From positions 62,001-126,000 of the forward strand of contig JAGBIM010000027.1 in assembly GCA_017934975.1 (NCBI GenBank): DNA of 64,000 nucleotides, read 5' to 3'. This document shows positions 18,491-28,166 of the stretch, piece after piece. A model generated the notes under the pieces. The model searched no databases, was not told the DNA's origin, and saw nothing but the letters and a program-made list of their open reading frames with translations. How positions within the stretch are numbered: the first letter of the stretch is position 1; every line of letters starts with the position of its first letter. The DNA comes from Clostridia bacterium (GTDB lineage: Bacteria > Bacillota > Clostridia > Oscillospirales > UBA644). Both the position numbers and the translations under genes were made by a program.

Positions 18491-19759
18491 CTAAAGTTTC
18501 AAGTGGCGCACGGACTTCAGATCCTCCCGATAGGCCGTGAGGGCGGTCAGATTCAGAATCATCATACTGCCGTTGAGGATCTCCGCCGAGGCCCAAAGGG
18601 TGGTTTCGGATGCCACCAAAACGGCCACGGGGGAGAGAAGATACAACCATCGGAAGACCTTTGCAGAGCTTTTTCCGCAGAGCCATACGAAGCAGGTTTC
18701 TCCGTAGCAACTCCAGCTGAGCAGGGCGAGAAAGGCGAACAGAATCAGGCAAAGGGCGACCAATCCTTTTCCCACGGGGCCCAAAACCGCTTCTGCCGCC
18801 GCCAAGGGGTCCTCCGTGTCGGTGGTCAGAATCATCAGGGCCGATACGGTGGAGACCACGATCGTGTCGAAGAATACCTCGAATATCCCCCACAATCCCT
18901 GCGTTTTTGGATCTGCCCCGCAAGCGCCGTGGGCCAACCCCGCGCTTCCCAATCCCGCCTCGTGGGAAAACAGACCGTTTCCGACTCCGTGACGGAAGGC
19001 CAACGCAACCCCCGACCCCACGAATCCGCCCGAGGCCGACCGCACGGAAAAGGCTTCGGTAAAAATTCTGCGGAAAGCGGGGATCACGGCACCTCCCCGC
19101 AGGGCGATGACGAGCACTCCGATCAGCAAAAAAGCACCGCCCAAAAAGGGGAGGATCCGTTCCAGTGCGCCCGTGATTCTCCGTAATCCACCCGTCAGAA
19201 AAACCCCGAGACAGCCTGCAAAAATCAAGGGTAGAAGGGGTTGCGGCAGATTGATTGCGTCTCGGGCCGCGTCGGCGGCGGCTTTCGTCTGGATCATGCT
19301 TCCCATGGTCAGAGCGGAGCAGATGCCGAAAAAGGCAAACAACGCCGCGTAGCCCTTACTTTCCAGTCCGTTGCGTACGTATACCATGGGGGCGATTCCG
19401 TAGTGGGTCTCTTCCCGAGGCTGAACGCGCAAAGCAAGGTAGATTTCGAAATATTTCACCGTCATGCAAAGAAACGCGGAGATCCACATCCAGAACACCG
19501 CCCCCGCCCCGCCCAGAGCAACGGCGATTCCGACCCCCGTCATGTTGCCCACGCCGATGGTCCCCGCCAGAGAGGTGGCGAAGGCGCGGAAGGGGGAGAC
19601 GGTCCGATCCGAGGGCTCTCCCCGTCGGAGCTGTCGGAATACGGCGGGAAAAAACCGAAAGGCCGCCCCACGGGTGCTCACCGTGGCGTAAAGGCCGAAA
19701 AGCATCAGCATTCCTGCGGTAACAAGGCCGAATCCGTCGGCAAGTTGCGTCAACATCAT
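18491..19759 (-). CDS. Sodium:alanine/glycine symporter (AGCS family)
   Basis: Membrane carrier that takes up alanine or glycine with Na+. It has about 422 residues and about ten membrane segments. Family stretches include SLAGTIGVGNMTGVGIAVALGG, shortened here to its core GTIGVGNMTGVG, and the later FSHEAGLGSA motif. Two in-frame ATGs occur at 19759 and 19756. AAGGAAGTGAT upstream favours 19759 over the TTG at 19777. It is divergent from the small membrane protein gene at 19853 and monocistronic. Confidence 0.9.
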   Translation of the reverse strand: MMLTQLADGFGLVTAGMLMLFGLYATVSTRGAAFRFFPAVFRQLRRGEPSDRTVSPFRAFATSLAGTIGVGNMTGVGIAVALGGAGAVFWMWISAFLCMTVKYFEIYLALRVQPREETHYGIAPMVYVRNGLESKGYAALFAFFGICSALTMGSMIQTKAAADAARDAINLPQPLLPLIFAGCLGVFLTGGLRRITGALERILPFLGGAFLLIGVLVIALRGGAVIPAFRRIFTEAFSVRSASGGFVGSGVALAFRHGVGNGLFSHEAGLGSAGLAHGACGADPKTQGLWGIFEVFFDTIVVSTVSALMILTTDTEDPLAAAEAVLGPVGKGLVALCLILFAFLALLSWSCYGETCFVWLCGKSSAKVFRWLYLLSPVAVLVASETTLWASAEILNGSMMILNLTALTAYREDLKSVRHLKL

Positions 19760-19805
19760 ATCACTTCCTTGTCCCAACCTATGCGGAACTGGAAAATTTT
19801 ATGTC

Positions 19806-19834
19806 TTGACTTCCCCTTCTTTTTGTGTTATCCT
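19806..19834 (+). promoter_or_regulatory. Promoter of the 83-residue membrane protein gene
   Basis: TTGACT (19806-19811) and TATCCT (19829-19834) have a 17-base spacer, 18 bases before the start codon. Confidence 0.7.
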
Positions 19835-19852
19835 ATCCGTGAGGTGATTTGT

Positions 19853-20104
19853 ATGAAAAAAATTACGGATCGGATCTTCGGTTCGCCTCATTACTTACCA
19901 TCCCTGCTCTTTGCCGCCAAGGTTGCGGCGGCGGCTCAGTTTTTTGCGGCTTTGTTTTTTGCTTTTCTTTCTCAGCGGGGCGGTCCCCTCGGATGCCTTG
20001 AGGCGTCCCGAATTTTTTGGGAGGCGGGTGCGGTGACGTTGACCTTAGCGGCGACTTTTGAATTGACCGCGTTTTTTTTGCGGCGGATCGGGATCCGTTT
20101 TTGA
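19853..20104 (+). CDS. Small membrane protein, unknown
   Basis: An 83-residue protein with a basic N-terminus (MKKITDRIFGS), two hydrophobic stretches (residues about 17-41 and 53-76) joined by a short polar loop, and a basic end (RRIGIRF). It has no recognised family. Support comes from GAGGTG seven bases ahead of the ATG and a good promoter directly upstream. No clear terminator follows; 20105-20203 is AT-rich and holds nothing else that can be named. Confidence 0.65.
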   Translation: MKKITDRIFGSPHYLPSLLFAAKVAAAAQFFAALFFAFLSQRGGPLGCLEASRIFWEAGAVTLTLAATFELTAFFLRRIGIRF

Positions 20105-20203
20105 TGCGGTTTTATAAACCGTATCGGTTTAAATTTGAATAAAAAAGACGGGAGAAAAATTGCAAAAAATTCCTGTTTTAAGGAAAAAATAAAGCAAATA
20201 GCG

Positions 20204-20240
20204 GTATAAAAAAGACCTTCGGAATGTTCCGAAGGTCTTT
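20204..20240 (-). terminator. Terminator of the pheS-to-proA operon
   Basis: On the minus strand AAAGACCTTCGGAA pairs with TTCCGAAGGTCTTT, followed by TTTTTT. It ends the leftward operon just after proA. Confidence 0.85.
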
Positions 20241-20254
20241 CGTATGATTTTCGT

Positions 20255-21511
20255 TTATCGGATCTGTCCTTCTCCGCGGATAACGTACTTGTACGCCGTC
20301 ATTTCCGCAAGGCCCATGGGACCGCGAGCGTGAAGCTTTTGGGTGGAAATGCCCATTTCGCATCCCAGTCCGAACTCTCCGCCGTCGGTGAAGCGGGTGG
20401 AGGCGTTGAGGTACACGGCGGCGCTGTCCACCTCCCGCAGGAATTTTTCTCCTTCTTTTGGGGCTTGGGTGAGGATGGCCTCACTGTGTCCCGTGGAGTG
20501 GGCGGCAATGTGGGAAATGGCTTCCTCCGTGTTCTTTACCACGCGGATTGCCAGAATATAATCCAAAAATTCCGTGTCGAAATCCGATTCTCCCGCAACG
20601 GTTCCGTCAATTATTTCTGCCGCACGGGGGCAAAGACGTAATTGAACGGGCTGTTTTCCCTCTTTTTCCCGTTGATCAACCAGAATTTCTTTTACCTTGG
20701 GCAAAAATTCTTTTGCGATGGCCTCGTGGACCAAAAGCACTTCTGCCGCGTTGCAGACCGAGGGACGGGAGGTTTTTGCGTTGTTCAGAATCTTCAGGGC
20801 CTTGTCCTGATCGGCGGATGCTTCCACGTAAATATGGCAGATGCCCGTTCCCGTCTGAATGCAGGGAACCTTTGCGTTTTCCACGCAGGCACGGATCAGA
20901 CCCGCACCGCCACGGGGAATCAGAAGATCCACGTATCCCACGGCGGTCATCAGCTCGTGGGCGCTCTGGCGGGTGGTGTCCTGCACCAGCTGAACCAGAT
21001 CGGGATTCGCTCCGCAGGATTCCAGTCCCTTGCGCAGGGCAACGGTTACGGCGTTTGCGGAACGAAAGGCTTCCTTGCCTCCCCGCAGAACGCAGGCATT
21101 CCCCGATTTCAGGGTCAACGCCGCCGCGTCGGAGGTGACGTTGGGACGGCTTTCGTAGATAATGGCCACCACGCCCAGCGGAACGGTGACTTTTTCGATG
21201 ATAAGGCCGTTTGGGCGGGTTTCGGAAGAAAGAACCTTTCCTACGGGATCGGGCAGATTTGCCACCTGGCGGATTCCTTCCGCCATGCCCTCGATCCGAT
21301 CCTCCGAAAGACGAAGACGGTCGATCATAACGGGGGAGATTTTCCCCTCTGCGGCACGGACGTCTTCCTGATTTGCGGCAAGGATGGTTTCGGTTTCACG
21401 AATCAAACTGTCTGCCATGGCGAAAAGATAGCGGTTTTTGTCCTCCTCCGAAGCGGAGCGAAGGGCAGGAGCCGCCGCCTTTGCGCGGACGAGAATTTCT
21501 TGTGTGGTCAT
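20255..21511 (-). CDS. proA: Gamma-glutamyl phosphate reductase
   Basis: Second enzyme of proline synthesis: NADPH reduction of glutamyl-5-phosphate to the semialdehyde. The 418 residues are standard. The catalytic Cys lies in [14 protein letters not shown]. Other family stretches are [26 protein letters not shown] and the C-terminal [19 protein letters not shown]. It overlaps proB by four bases (ATGA). It is the last gene of the operon. proC is not in the window. Confidence 0.97.
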   Translation of the reverse strand: MTTQEILVRAKAAAPALRSASEEDKNRYLFAMADSLIRETETILAANQEDVRAAEGKISPVMIDRLRLSEDRIEGMAEGIRQVANLPDPVGKVLSSETRPNGLIIEKVTVPLGVVAIIYESRPNVTSDAAALTLKSGNACVLRGGKEAFRSANAVTVALRKGLESCGANPDLVQLVQDTTRQSAHELMTAVGYVDLLIPRGGAGLIRACVENAKVPCIQTGTGICHIYVEASADQDKALKILNNAKTSRPSVCNAAEVLLVHEAIAKEFLPKVKEILVDQREKEGKQPVQLRLCPRAAEIIDGTVAGESDFDTEFLDYILAIRVVKNTEEAISHIAAHSTGHSEAILTQAPKEGEKFLREVDSAAVYLNASTRFTDGGEFGLGCEMGISTQKLHARGPMGLAEMTAYKYVIRGEGQIR

Positions 21512-22284
21512 GCTTGTTTTCCTTTCGCACAGAAGCGGGTTCCCACGGGTTTTCCGTCAAACAGATCGTACAGGATCGTGGGATCGTTTCCGTTAAGAAT
21601 CACCGTATCGGTGCCGTCTTTTGTGGTGATCTGTGCGGCGTGAAGCTTGGTTGCCATGCCGCCCGTTCCCAGATCGGAGCCTTTCCCGCCGGCCAGAGCG
21701 ATGATTTCGGGGGTGATTTCATAGACTTCCGGAATCAGTTTTGCGTTGGGGTCCTTGTGAGGATCGGCGGTGCAAAGGCCGTCAATATCCGAGAGAATCA
21801 CCAGCACGTCCGCCTTACTGCAGACGGCGACGATGGCGCCCAAGGTGTCGTTGTCGCCGATGACGATTTCGTGGGTGGCGACGGTGTCGTTTTCGTTGAT
21901 GATGGGAATCACGCCCAGCTCCAGCAGGCGGGAGAGGGTGTTTTCAAAATTCTGTTTCCGGTCTTCGTGGTTCAGATCGTCCCCCGTGACCAGAATCTGC
22001 GCCACGGTGTGACGGTATTCGGAGAACAGTTTGTCGTAAGTATACATCAGCTCGCACTGACCTACCGCGGCGGCGGCCTGCTTGGTGGGAATATCCGTGG
22101 GACGGGCCTTCAGAGACAGTTTGCCTACGCCCATGCCGATGGCCCCCGAGGAGACCAGCAGAATCTCGTGCCCCGCGTTTTTCAGGTCGCTTACCACCTT
22201 GCAGAACTGCTCCATGCGGCGGATGTTCAGATGTCCTCCCTCGTGTGCCAGAGTGGAGGTGCCGATTTTAATGACGATTTTCAT
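21508..22284 (-). CDS. proB: Glutamate 5-kinase, short form without PUA domain
   Basis: Phosphorylates glutamate to start proline synthesis. The amino-acid kinase domain is complete: [53 protein letters not shown]-like [13 protein letters not shown] and [14 protein letters not shown]. At 258 residues it lacks the C-terminal PUA domain of the Escherichia coli enzyme, as do many Firmicutes forms. The start is six bases from the alr stop. Confidence 0.96.
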   Translation of the reverse strand: MKIVIKIGTSTLAHEGGHLNIRRMEQFCKVVSDLKNAGHEILLVSSGAIGMGVGKLSLKARPTDIPTKQAAAAVGQCELMYTYDKLFSEYRHTVAQILVTGDDLNHEDRKQNFENTLSRLLELGVIPIINENDTVATHEIVIGDNDTLGAIVAVCSKADVLVILSDIDGLCTADPHKDPNAKLIPEVYEITPEIIALAGGKGSDLGTGGMATKLHAAQITTKDGTDTVILNGNDPTILYDLFDGKPVGTRFCAKGKQA

Positions 22285-22290
22285 GATTTT

Positions 22291-23427
22291 TCAGTTTCCT
22301 TTGTTGGGATAGATTCGGGGAATCCGTTTGCCGATGCTGCAGAGAATTTCGTAATGAATGGTTCCTGCGCAGGCGGCAAGGTCCGCGGCGGTCAGAGTCA
22401 GATCTCCGCTCTTTCCGATGAGGGTCGCCACGTCTCCCGCTTTCGTTTCAATGCCCGTCACGTCCACGATGCACTGATCCATGCAGATGCGGCCGAGAAT
22501 TTTCGCCTTTTTGCCGTTGACCAGCAAATAGGCCTCTCCCGAAAGGGCGCGGTGCAATCCGTCCCCGTAGCCGATGCAGACCGTGGCCACGTCCATGGGT
22601 TTTTCCGCGCGGAAGGTGCGGTTGTAGCTGATGGCGTCCCCCGCTTCCAGATGATGGATCTGTGCGATATGGGCCTCCAGCTCCAGGGCAGGCTTCAGAC
22701 CGAAATCCTTGTCGGGATCGGGAAAATATCCGTAGAGAACGATGCCGGGACGAACCATGTCCAGATGCATCTCGGGATAATTAAAAATGGCTCCGCTGTT
22801 GGCACAGTGCCGCAGGGGGAAGGTAATATTTTTTTCCTTCAGCAGGGAAAGCAGGCTCATGAAAAGGGAGAACTGCTCCTCCGTATGGGGAAGATCTGCG
22901 TCCTCGGAAGAGGTGAAGTGGGTAAAGACCCCTTCGTAGTGCAGATTCGGTGTTTGGGGAATCAGATCTGCGATTTTTTCCGCGGTTTCTGCCACGGCCT
23001 TTTCGTCGTGGGCGTAGAATCCCAAACGGCTCATACCCGTGTCGATCTTCAGATGTACCTTCAATACGGTACCCACAGGCAATGCACTGTGAATTTCCCG
23101 TGCGTAGTCCGCGTCAAAGATGCATTGGGTCATGTTCCAGCGTACCAGCTTTTCCGTTTCCCGCGGGGAGGTGTAGCCCAGAATCAGAATAGGGGTTTCG
23201 ATGCCCTTCTCCCGCAGTTTCATCCCTTCGTCCAGGCAGGCCACGGCAAAATAGTCGCTTTCCTTCAGGGCATTTGCCACTTCAAAGGATCCGTGACCGT
23301 ATCCGTCTGCTTTTACCACGGACATGATTTTGCAGCCCTCCTGCAGACGGGATTTTACGGTATGAAAATTATGTTGTACGGCCGACAGGTCGACGGCCGC
23401 GTAGGTACGGTAGCGAGAACGCTCCAT
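22291..23427 (-). CDS. alr: Alanine racemase
   Basis: PLP enzyme that interconverts L- and D-alanine for peptidoglycan. In 378 residues it has the TIM-barrel PLP site MSVVKADGYGHGS (Lys39) and the second catalytic Tyr region in ISYNRTF and CIGYGDGLHR, followed by LGRICMDQCIVDVT, which is characteristic of the C-terminal domain. AAGGAG lies nine bases ahead of the ATG at 23427; the frame extends to 23460 but would overlap nnr. The nnr-alr order is common in Firmicutes. Confidence 0.96.
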   Translation of the reverse strand: MERSRYRTYAAVDLSAVQHNFHTVKSRLQEGCKIMSVVKADGYGHGSFEVANALKESDYFAVACLDEGMKLREKGIETPILILGYTSPRETEKLVRWNMTQCIFDADYAREIHSALPVGTVLKVHLKIDTGMSRLGFYAHDEKAVAETAEKIADLIPQTPNLHYEGVFTHFTSSEDADLPHTEEQFSLFMSLLSLLKEKNITFPLRHCANSGAIFNYPEMHLDMVRPGIVLYGYFPDPDKDFGLKPALELEAHIAQIHHLEAGDAISYNRTFRAEKPMDVATVCIGYGDGLHRALSGEAYLLVNGKKAKILGRICMDQCIVDVTGIETKAGDVATLIGKSGDLTLTAADLAACAGTIHYEILCSIGKRIPRIYPNKGN

Positions 23428-23443
23428 TTGCGGCAACTCCTTT

Positions 23444-24916
23444 TCAGGCAATGGTTTCAAAATCTTTCAGAATACGGGCCACGGCGAGGGGAAGATCCGA
23501 AGGCAACATCCCGTGCTCCGAGAAGGTTTCCTTCAGCTTGTCGGCCGCCGCTCCGTGCAGATACACGCCGCAGACCGCCGCGTCCAGGGGGGAATATCCT
23601 TGGGCCAGGAAGGACGCGATCATTCCGGCCAGCACGTCGCCGCTTCCTCCCTTGGAAAGCCCCGTGTTTCCCGTCAGGTTCATGAAAAGACGCTCGGAAT
23701 TCGCCACGAGGGTATGATGTCCCTTCAGCACCACCGTCACGTTCCATCGGTCCAGGCATTTGCGCATGGCACCCAGACGGTCGGCTTCAATGCGTGCGGG
23801 GGTGGTGTTCATCAGGCGGGCAAATTCCGCAGGATGGGGGGTGAGAATGACCTCACAGCCGGGGTTGTTTTTCAGAAAATCATCCAACAACTGCGGCTCC
23901 TTCGCCAAAAGGTTGATGGCGTCGGCGTCCAGAACCATGGAACATTTTTGCTCCATGGCAAAAAGCAAACTCTTTCGGTCTTCTCCCAAGCCGCAACCGC
24001 ATAATACGGCGTTTGCCTTGACGGCGCCCTTCCGTTCCAGAAAAACGGGCTCGGAGAGCTTGGTCTGCAAAATCGGCATAACCGAGGCGGGGAGAGCCAT
24101 TTTCAACAGTCCCACTCCGCACCGCAACGCGCCCATGGCGGACAGGGCGGCGGCTCCCGTCATCTCCTTGGATCCGCAGACGGTCAGAAGGGTTCCGAAG
24201 GTTCCTTTGTGGGAGTTTTCACTGCGGGGATGCAGGATGGAGCGGATGTAATCTCCATCGGGCAGATCCACGCCGGGCAACTGTTTTTCCAGGGCTTTCG
24301 GCGGCATTCCGATGTCTGCCAGCAGGACTTTCCCGCAGAATTCCTTTCCGGGATAGAGGAAAAAGCAGGGCTTGTAGGCGGCAAAGGTGACGGTCTTCCA
24401 GGCGCACAGAGCCCCGTCGCTGACCCGTCCGTCGTCGCAACCGACCCCCGAGGGAATATCGCAGGCGACGATTTTTTTGTTTTCCGTGGCGCGAAAAATC
24501 CGTTTTACGTTTTCGGGCAGATCTCCGCGGAAGCCCGTTCCGTAGACGCAGTCCACGATAAGGGCTGCCTTGGGAATGGCTGCGAGAATATCCGCTTCCT
24601 CTTCCAGAATCAGCGTTTCGGAGACCATGCGGAACATGACCGCCGCGTCGGGGGAAAATTCCCGTCCGCAGAGCAGGGCAACGGCAATAGAATAGCCCAT
24701 TTCCTTCATGATCCGTGCCGCGGCAAATCCGTCGCCTCCGTTGTTTCCTTTTCCGCAAAGGAAGAGGATGGGGCCGGGGGCGGGGACGGCCTTCGCACAT
24801 ACCTTGCTCAGGGCCAGAGCGGCCTTGCTCATGAGGGAAAGGGAGGAAATATTCAGTTTGTTTTCACAGTAAGCGTCCGCGCTTCGCATTTGCCGCGCGG
24901 TAAAAACCGATTGCAT
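23444..24916 (-). CDS. nnr: Bifunctional NAD(P)H-hydrate epimerase/dehydratase
   Basis: Repairs hydrated NADH and NADPH. The 490 residues fuse two enzymes. The N-terminal epimerase (YjeF_N, residues about 1-215) shows CGKGNNGGDGFAAAR and IVDCVYGTGF. The C-terminal ADP-dependent dehydratase (carbohydrate kinase type, residues about 225-490) shows LTPHPAEFARL and the catalytic GLSKGGSGDVLAGM with its Asp. The start is ATG at 24916. It is separated by 23 bases from the membrane protein gene upstream and is followed by alr. Confidence 0.95.
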   Translation of the reverse strand: MQSVFTARQMRSADAYCENKLNISSLSLMSKAALALSKVCAKAVPAPGPILFLCGKGNNGGDGFAAARIMKEMGYSIAVALLCGREFSPDAAVMFRMVSETLILEEEADILAAIPKAALIVDCVYGTGFRGDLPENVKRIFRATENKKIVACDIPSGVGCDDGRVSDGALCAWKTVTFAAYKPCFFLYPGKEFCGKVLLADIGMPPKALEKQLPGVDLPDGDYIRSILHPRSENSHKGTFGTLLTVCGSKEMTGAAALSAMGALRCGVGLLKMALPASVMPILQTKLSEPVFLERKGAVKANAVLCGCGLGEDRKSLLFAMEQKCSMVLDADAINLLAKEPQLLDDFLKNNPGCEVILTPHPAEFARLMNTTPARIEADRLGAMRKCLDRWNVTVVLKGHHTLVANSERLFMNLTGNTGLSKGGSGDVLAGMIASFLAQGYSPLDAAVCGVYLHGAAADKLKETFSEHGMLPSDLPLAVARILKDFETIA

Positions 24917-24939
24917 TCCGCAGATTCCTTTCCGTCAGA

Positions 24940-25467
24940 TCAGGCCTCAAAGGGAACCTGAACGCGACGCTTCATGTCGGTGAGAATTTCTTCTTTGGGT
25001 TCGAAAATCAGCAGGACGGTTCCGTAGTTCCGTTCTCGGGTGATCAAAAAGCAGATTACGTTGTCCGTGTCGTAGCCCGAGGTTACGTCGATGACCTTGT
25101 CGAAGGGCACGTTGCTCTTGACCGCGTCCCGATAGACGCCGAAGCGGGTCACGTTGGCCGCCTTCATGGACAGAAGACGCTTGCGGGTGGATTTTGCGGT
25201 AATGCGGTCGATGTCGATATCCCCGTTGAAATAAAGATATTCAAACTCCCGATCGAATTGCTGGAACCACTGATACTTATATGCAAAAAACACGAAGATC
25301 ATGGCCAGCATCAGGCCGAAAAATCCGCCCAGCTGACTGGGAATTGCGTTAAAAAACCAAATGATACCGGCCGTAAGGGCAAAGCATCCGATAAAAATCG
25401 CCGTTTGAAGCAGGATCTCCACGGGCGTCTTGCGCTTGCGGTAAAGTTGTTCGATATACAGATCCAT
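24940..25467 (-). CDS. Conserved-looking membrane protein, unknown
   Basis: A 175-residue protein with two membrane segments (residues about 19-39 and 46-65) near the N-terminus and a soluble cytoplasmic part of about 110 residues rich in beta-strand patterns (EFEYLYFNGDIDIDRI, RNYGTVLLIFEPKEE). The layout recalls PH-like or YcxB-like membrane proteins, but this is only a resemblance. It lies between ireB and nnr with short gaps (10 and 23 bases), so it is a member of the operon. Confidence 0.75.
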   Translation of the reverse strand: MDLYIEQLYRKRKTPVEILLQTAIFIGCFALTAGIIWFFNAIPSQLGGFFGLMLAMIFVFFAYKYQWFQQFDREFEYLYFNGDIDIDRITAKSTRKRLLSMKAANVTRFGVYRDAVKSNVPFDKVIDVTSGYDTDNVICFLITRERNYGTVLLIFEPKEEILTDMKRRVQVPFEA

Positions 25468-25477
25468 GATTTACCTC

Positions 25478-25729
25478 TTACCGAAGCCCCAGATAGGCCT
25501 TGACCAGCTGATGGAGCATTTCGTCCCGATCAAATTTGCGGATCAGGGAGCGGGCGCCGTTGTGGCTGGTGATGTAAGTGGGGTCCTCCGAGAGAAGGTA
25601 GCCCACGATCTGGTTCAGCGGATCGTATCCCTTTTCCACCAAAGCGTTGTATACCTCGGTAAGGGTGCGTTTCATTTCGTCGTCTTTCTGATTCTTCAGA
25701 GAGAAGGTTATGGTGTTGTGGTCTGCCAT
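25478..25729 (-). CDS. ireB: IreB-family regulatory phosphoprotein (UPF0297)
   Basis: An 83-residue protein that matches the IreB/YrzL family: [37 protein letters not shown] and [20 protein letters not shown]. In Enterococcus faecalis IreB is a substrate of the Ser/Thr kinase IreK and affects cephalosporin resistance. The N-terminal Thr residues (NTITF) are likely phospho-sites. In most Firmicutes it stands with alaS and ruvX; here it follows pheT by 28 bases instead. Confidence 0.93.
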   Translation of the reverse strand: MADHNTITFSLKNQKDDEMKRTLTEVYNALVEKGYDPLNQIVGYLLSEDPTYITSHNGARSLIRKFDRDEMLHQLVKAYLGLR

Positions 25730-25757
25730 GAAAATTCCGCCTTTCTGTTCTTTTTGG

Positions 25758-28142
25758 TTATTTTCGCAGGGTGATGCCGTCCTGCTCCAGAGCCTGAAGC
25801 ACGGCGTTTACTACGGGGTCGATATCGCTGTCGGTCAGCGTCTTTTCGGGGTTGCGAAGGGTCAGGGCGTAGGCAATGCTCTTCTTGTTTTCGCCCAGTG
25901 CCGCGCTGCGGTATACGTCGAAGGCACGGACGTCTTCCAAAAGATCTCCCGCAACGGCGCGGATCTTGGCTTCAATATCGCCCGAAAGAACCGCTTCGTC
26001 GCAGACCAGAGCAAGGTCGCGGGTGACGGCGGGGAATTTGGGAAGAGGCTCGTAGCCCTTCTGTGCATCCTTGCAGGCAAACAGGTTTGCCAGAGAGAAT
26101 TCCGCCGCGTATACTTCTCCGCCCATTTCAAAGTTCTTGACCACCGCGGGGTGGATCTGTCCGAACACGCCCAGGACCGTGTCGCCCTTCTTGATTTCGG
26201 CGGTGCGGCCGGGATGATAAGAGGGGTTTGTTTTGCAGGGGAGAACGGTGTAATCCGAAACGTTCAGTAGGGAAAGAAGCTCGTCCACGCGGCCCTTCAG
26301 ATCGTAGAAATCCATGCCGTCGCCGTAGGCGCCCAGGGTGACGATCTTGGGCTCGGCGGGCAGCTTGGTTTCGTCTGCGTCTTTTACGTAGACCGTGGCC
26401 ACCTCGTAAAGATGGGCGGCGGAAATGCGGTTGTTGTAGTTGGCCGCCAGCACTTCCAGCATGGAGGGCAGGGAAGAGGTCCGCATGACGGAGGTGTCCT
26501 CGCCCAGAGGATTCTTGATGGTCAGGCAGTTGCGCTTCGGATCGTTTTCGGGAAGGAGAATTTTATCCAAGCCCTTGGGAGAGACGAAGGAGTAGGTTTC
26601 GATTTCGCTCAGTCCCACGGCGCGCAGACCCTGACGCAGATTCTTTTCAAAGATCTGTTCCTCGGTAAGTCCGCCGGACTTGATGTCCGCGGAGAAGGGG
26701 AAGGAGGGAATGTTGTCGTATCCGTAGAAACGGGCAACCTCCTCGGAAATATCGTATTTATTTTCCACGTCGGAGCGGAAGGAGGGAACGGTGACGGTGC
26801 CTTCCTTCAGATCCACAACGTATCCTACCCGCTCCAGCAGTTCCTTCATGTCCTCGTCGGTGAGGTTTACGTTGACGTAATGACGGATCCAGTCGGCACA
26901 GAGGGGAATCTTGCGCAGTTCCTTGGAGCTGTAGTCCACGTCGATAACGTCGGGGGAAACCTTGCCGGCGCCCAGTTCTTCCACCAGCTGGCAGGCGCGG
27001 TCGAGGGCTTCCACGGTCATGCGGGGATCAATATTCTTTTCAAAGTGAGCGGAGGCTTCGGTGCGCATGCCCAGCTTTTTCGCCGTGCGACGGACGGAGG
27101 CCCCGAAGAAGTTGGCCGATTCGAAGACCACGGTGGTGGTTTCGTCGGTGATTTCACTGTTGGCGCCGCCCATAACACCGGCAACGGCAACGGGCTTTTT
27201 GTCGTCGGCAATCACCAGCATATCTCCGTCCAGCGCCCGATCCTGTTCGTCCAGAGTCTTCATCACTTCGCCCTGCTCCGCTTTGCGGACGGTGATGTGT
27301 CCCCCGTCCAGGCAGGCGTAATCAAAGGCGTGCATGGGTTGGCCGTATTCCATCATCACGTAGTTGGTAATATCCACGATGTTGTTGATGGCGCGGATTC
27401 CGCAGGCGCGCAGCCGTTCCACCATCCACATGGGGGAGGGGCCGATCTTCACGTCGGTGACGATGCGGGCGGAATAACGGGGACAGAGGTCCTTATCCTG
27501 AATGGTGACCTTCAGATAGTCTGCGGCTTTTGCGCCTTCGCCCTTCACGACGGGCTTTTTTACCGTCAGAGGGAGACGGAAGGTGCCCGCCGCTTCCCGT
27601 GCCACGCCGATCATGGAAAGGCAGTCGGGGCGGTTGGTCATAATGTCTGCTTCGAAAACCGTGTCGTCCAGCCCCAGCTGTTCGCTGATGCTGCGGCCGA
27701 TCACGCCCTCTTTGAGGATCAGAAGTCCGTCGGAGATGGCGTCGGGATAATCGTTGACCGTCAGGCCCAGTTCTTCCACGCCGCAGAACATCCCGTTGGA
27801 GACCACGCCGCGCAGCTTGCCCCGTTCGATTTTTGTGCCGTCGGGGAGGGTGGATTTATGTTTAGCAAGGGGAACCAGATCCCCTACCTTCATGTTCTTG
27901 GCTCCGGTGACGATCTGGAGAGGCTCCGCTTCGCCCGCGTCAACCATGCAGACTACCAGTTTGTCTGCGTTGGGGTGTTGTTCGATGGAAAGGATCTTGC
28001 AGACGACCACGTTGCTGATCCCTTCGTCCATGCGACGGTATCCCTTGATTTCGGTTCCCGTCATATTCAGTTCGTGGGCAACGGTCTTGTCCGCCGCATC
28101 CACGGGAGTATATTCTTTCAACCAACGATACGATACGTTCAT
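25758..28142 (-). CDS. pheT: Phenylalanyl-tRNA synthetase beta subunit
   Basis: The large subunit of the (alpha-beta)2 enzyme that charges tRNA-Phe. At 794 residues it has all usual modules: an EMAP-type tRNA-binding domain ([17 protein letters not shown], residues about 40-150), B3/B4 editing domain (residues about 210-380), B5 (residues about 400-470), the core (YSFVSP) and the C-terminal ferredoxin-fold anticodon-binding domain ([15 protein letters not shown]). It lies 24 bases downstream of pheS. Confidence 0.97.
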   Translation of the reverse strand: MNVSYRWLKEYTPVDAADKTVAHELNMTGTEIKGYRRMDEGISNVVVCKILSIEQHPNADKLVVCMVDAGEAEPLQIVTGAKNMKVGDLVPLAKHKSTLPDGTKIERGKLRGVVSNGMFCGVEELGLTVNDYPDAISDGLLILKEGVIGRSISEQLGLDDTVFEADIMTNRPDCLSMIGVAREAAGTFRLPLTVKKPVVKGEGAKAADYLKVTIQDKDLCPRYSARIVTDVKIGPSPMWMVERLRACGIRAINNIVDITNYVMMEYGQPMHAFDYACLDGGHITVRKAEQGEVMKTLDEQDRALDGDMLVIADDKKPVAVAGVMGGANSEITDETTTVVFESANFFGASVRRTAKKLGMRTEASAHFEKNIDPRMTVEALDRACQLVEELGAGKVSPDVIDVDYSSKELRKIPLCADWIRHYVNVNLTDEDMKELLERVGYVVDLKEGTVTVPSFRSDVENKYDISEEVARFYGYDNIPSFPFSADIKSGGLTEEQIFEKNLRQGLRAVGLSEIETYSFVSPKGLDKILLPENDPKRNCLTIKNPLGEDTSVMRTSSLPSMLEVLAANYNNRISAAHLYEVATVYVKDADETKLPAEPKIVTLGAYGDGMDFYDLKGRVDELLSLLNVSDYTVLPCKTNPSYHPGRTAEIKKGDTVLGVFGQIHPAVVKNFEMGGEVYAAEFSLANLFACKDAQKGYEPLPKFPAVTRDLALVCDEAVLSGDIEAKIRAVAGDLLEDVRAFDVYRSAALGENKKSIAYALTLRNPEKTLTDSDIDPVVNAVLQALEQDGITLRK

Positions 28143-28166
28143 GTCATTTGTCCTTCTTTCGTCCGA

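Noticed and set aside
21373-23685. Open frame of 770 codons on the plus strand
   Set aside because: Antisense to proA, proB and alr, all complete and with clear motifs. High GC at the third codon position makes long shadow frames common here.
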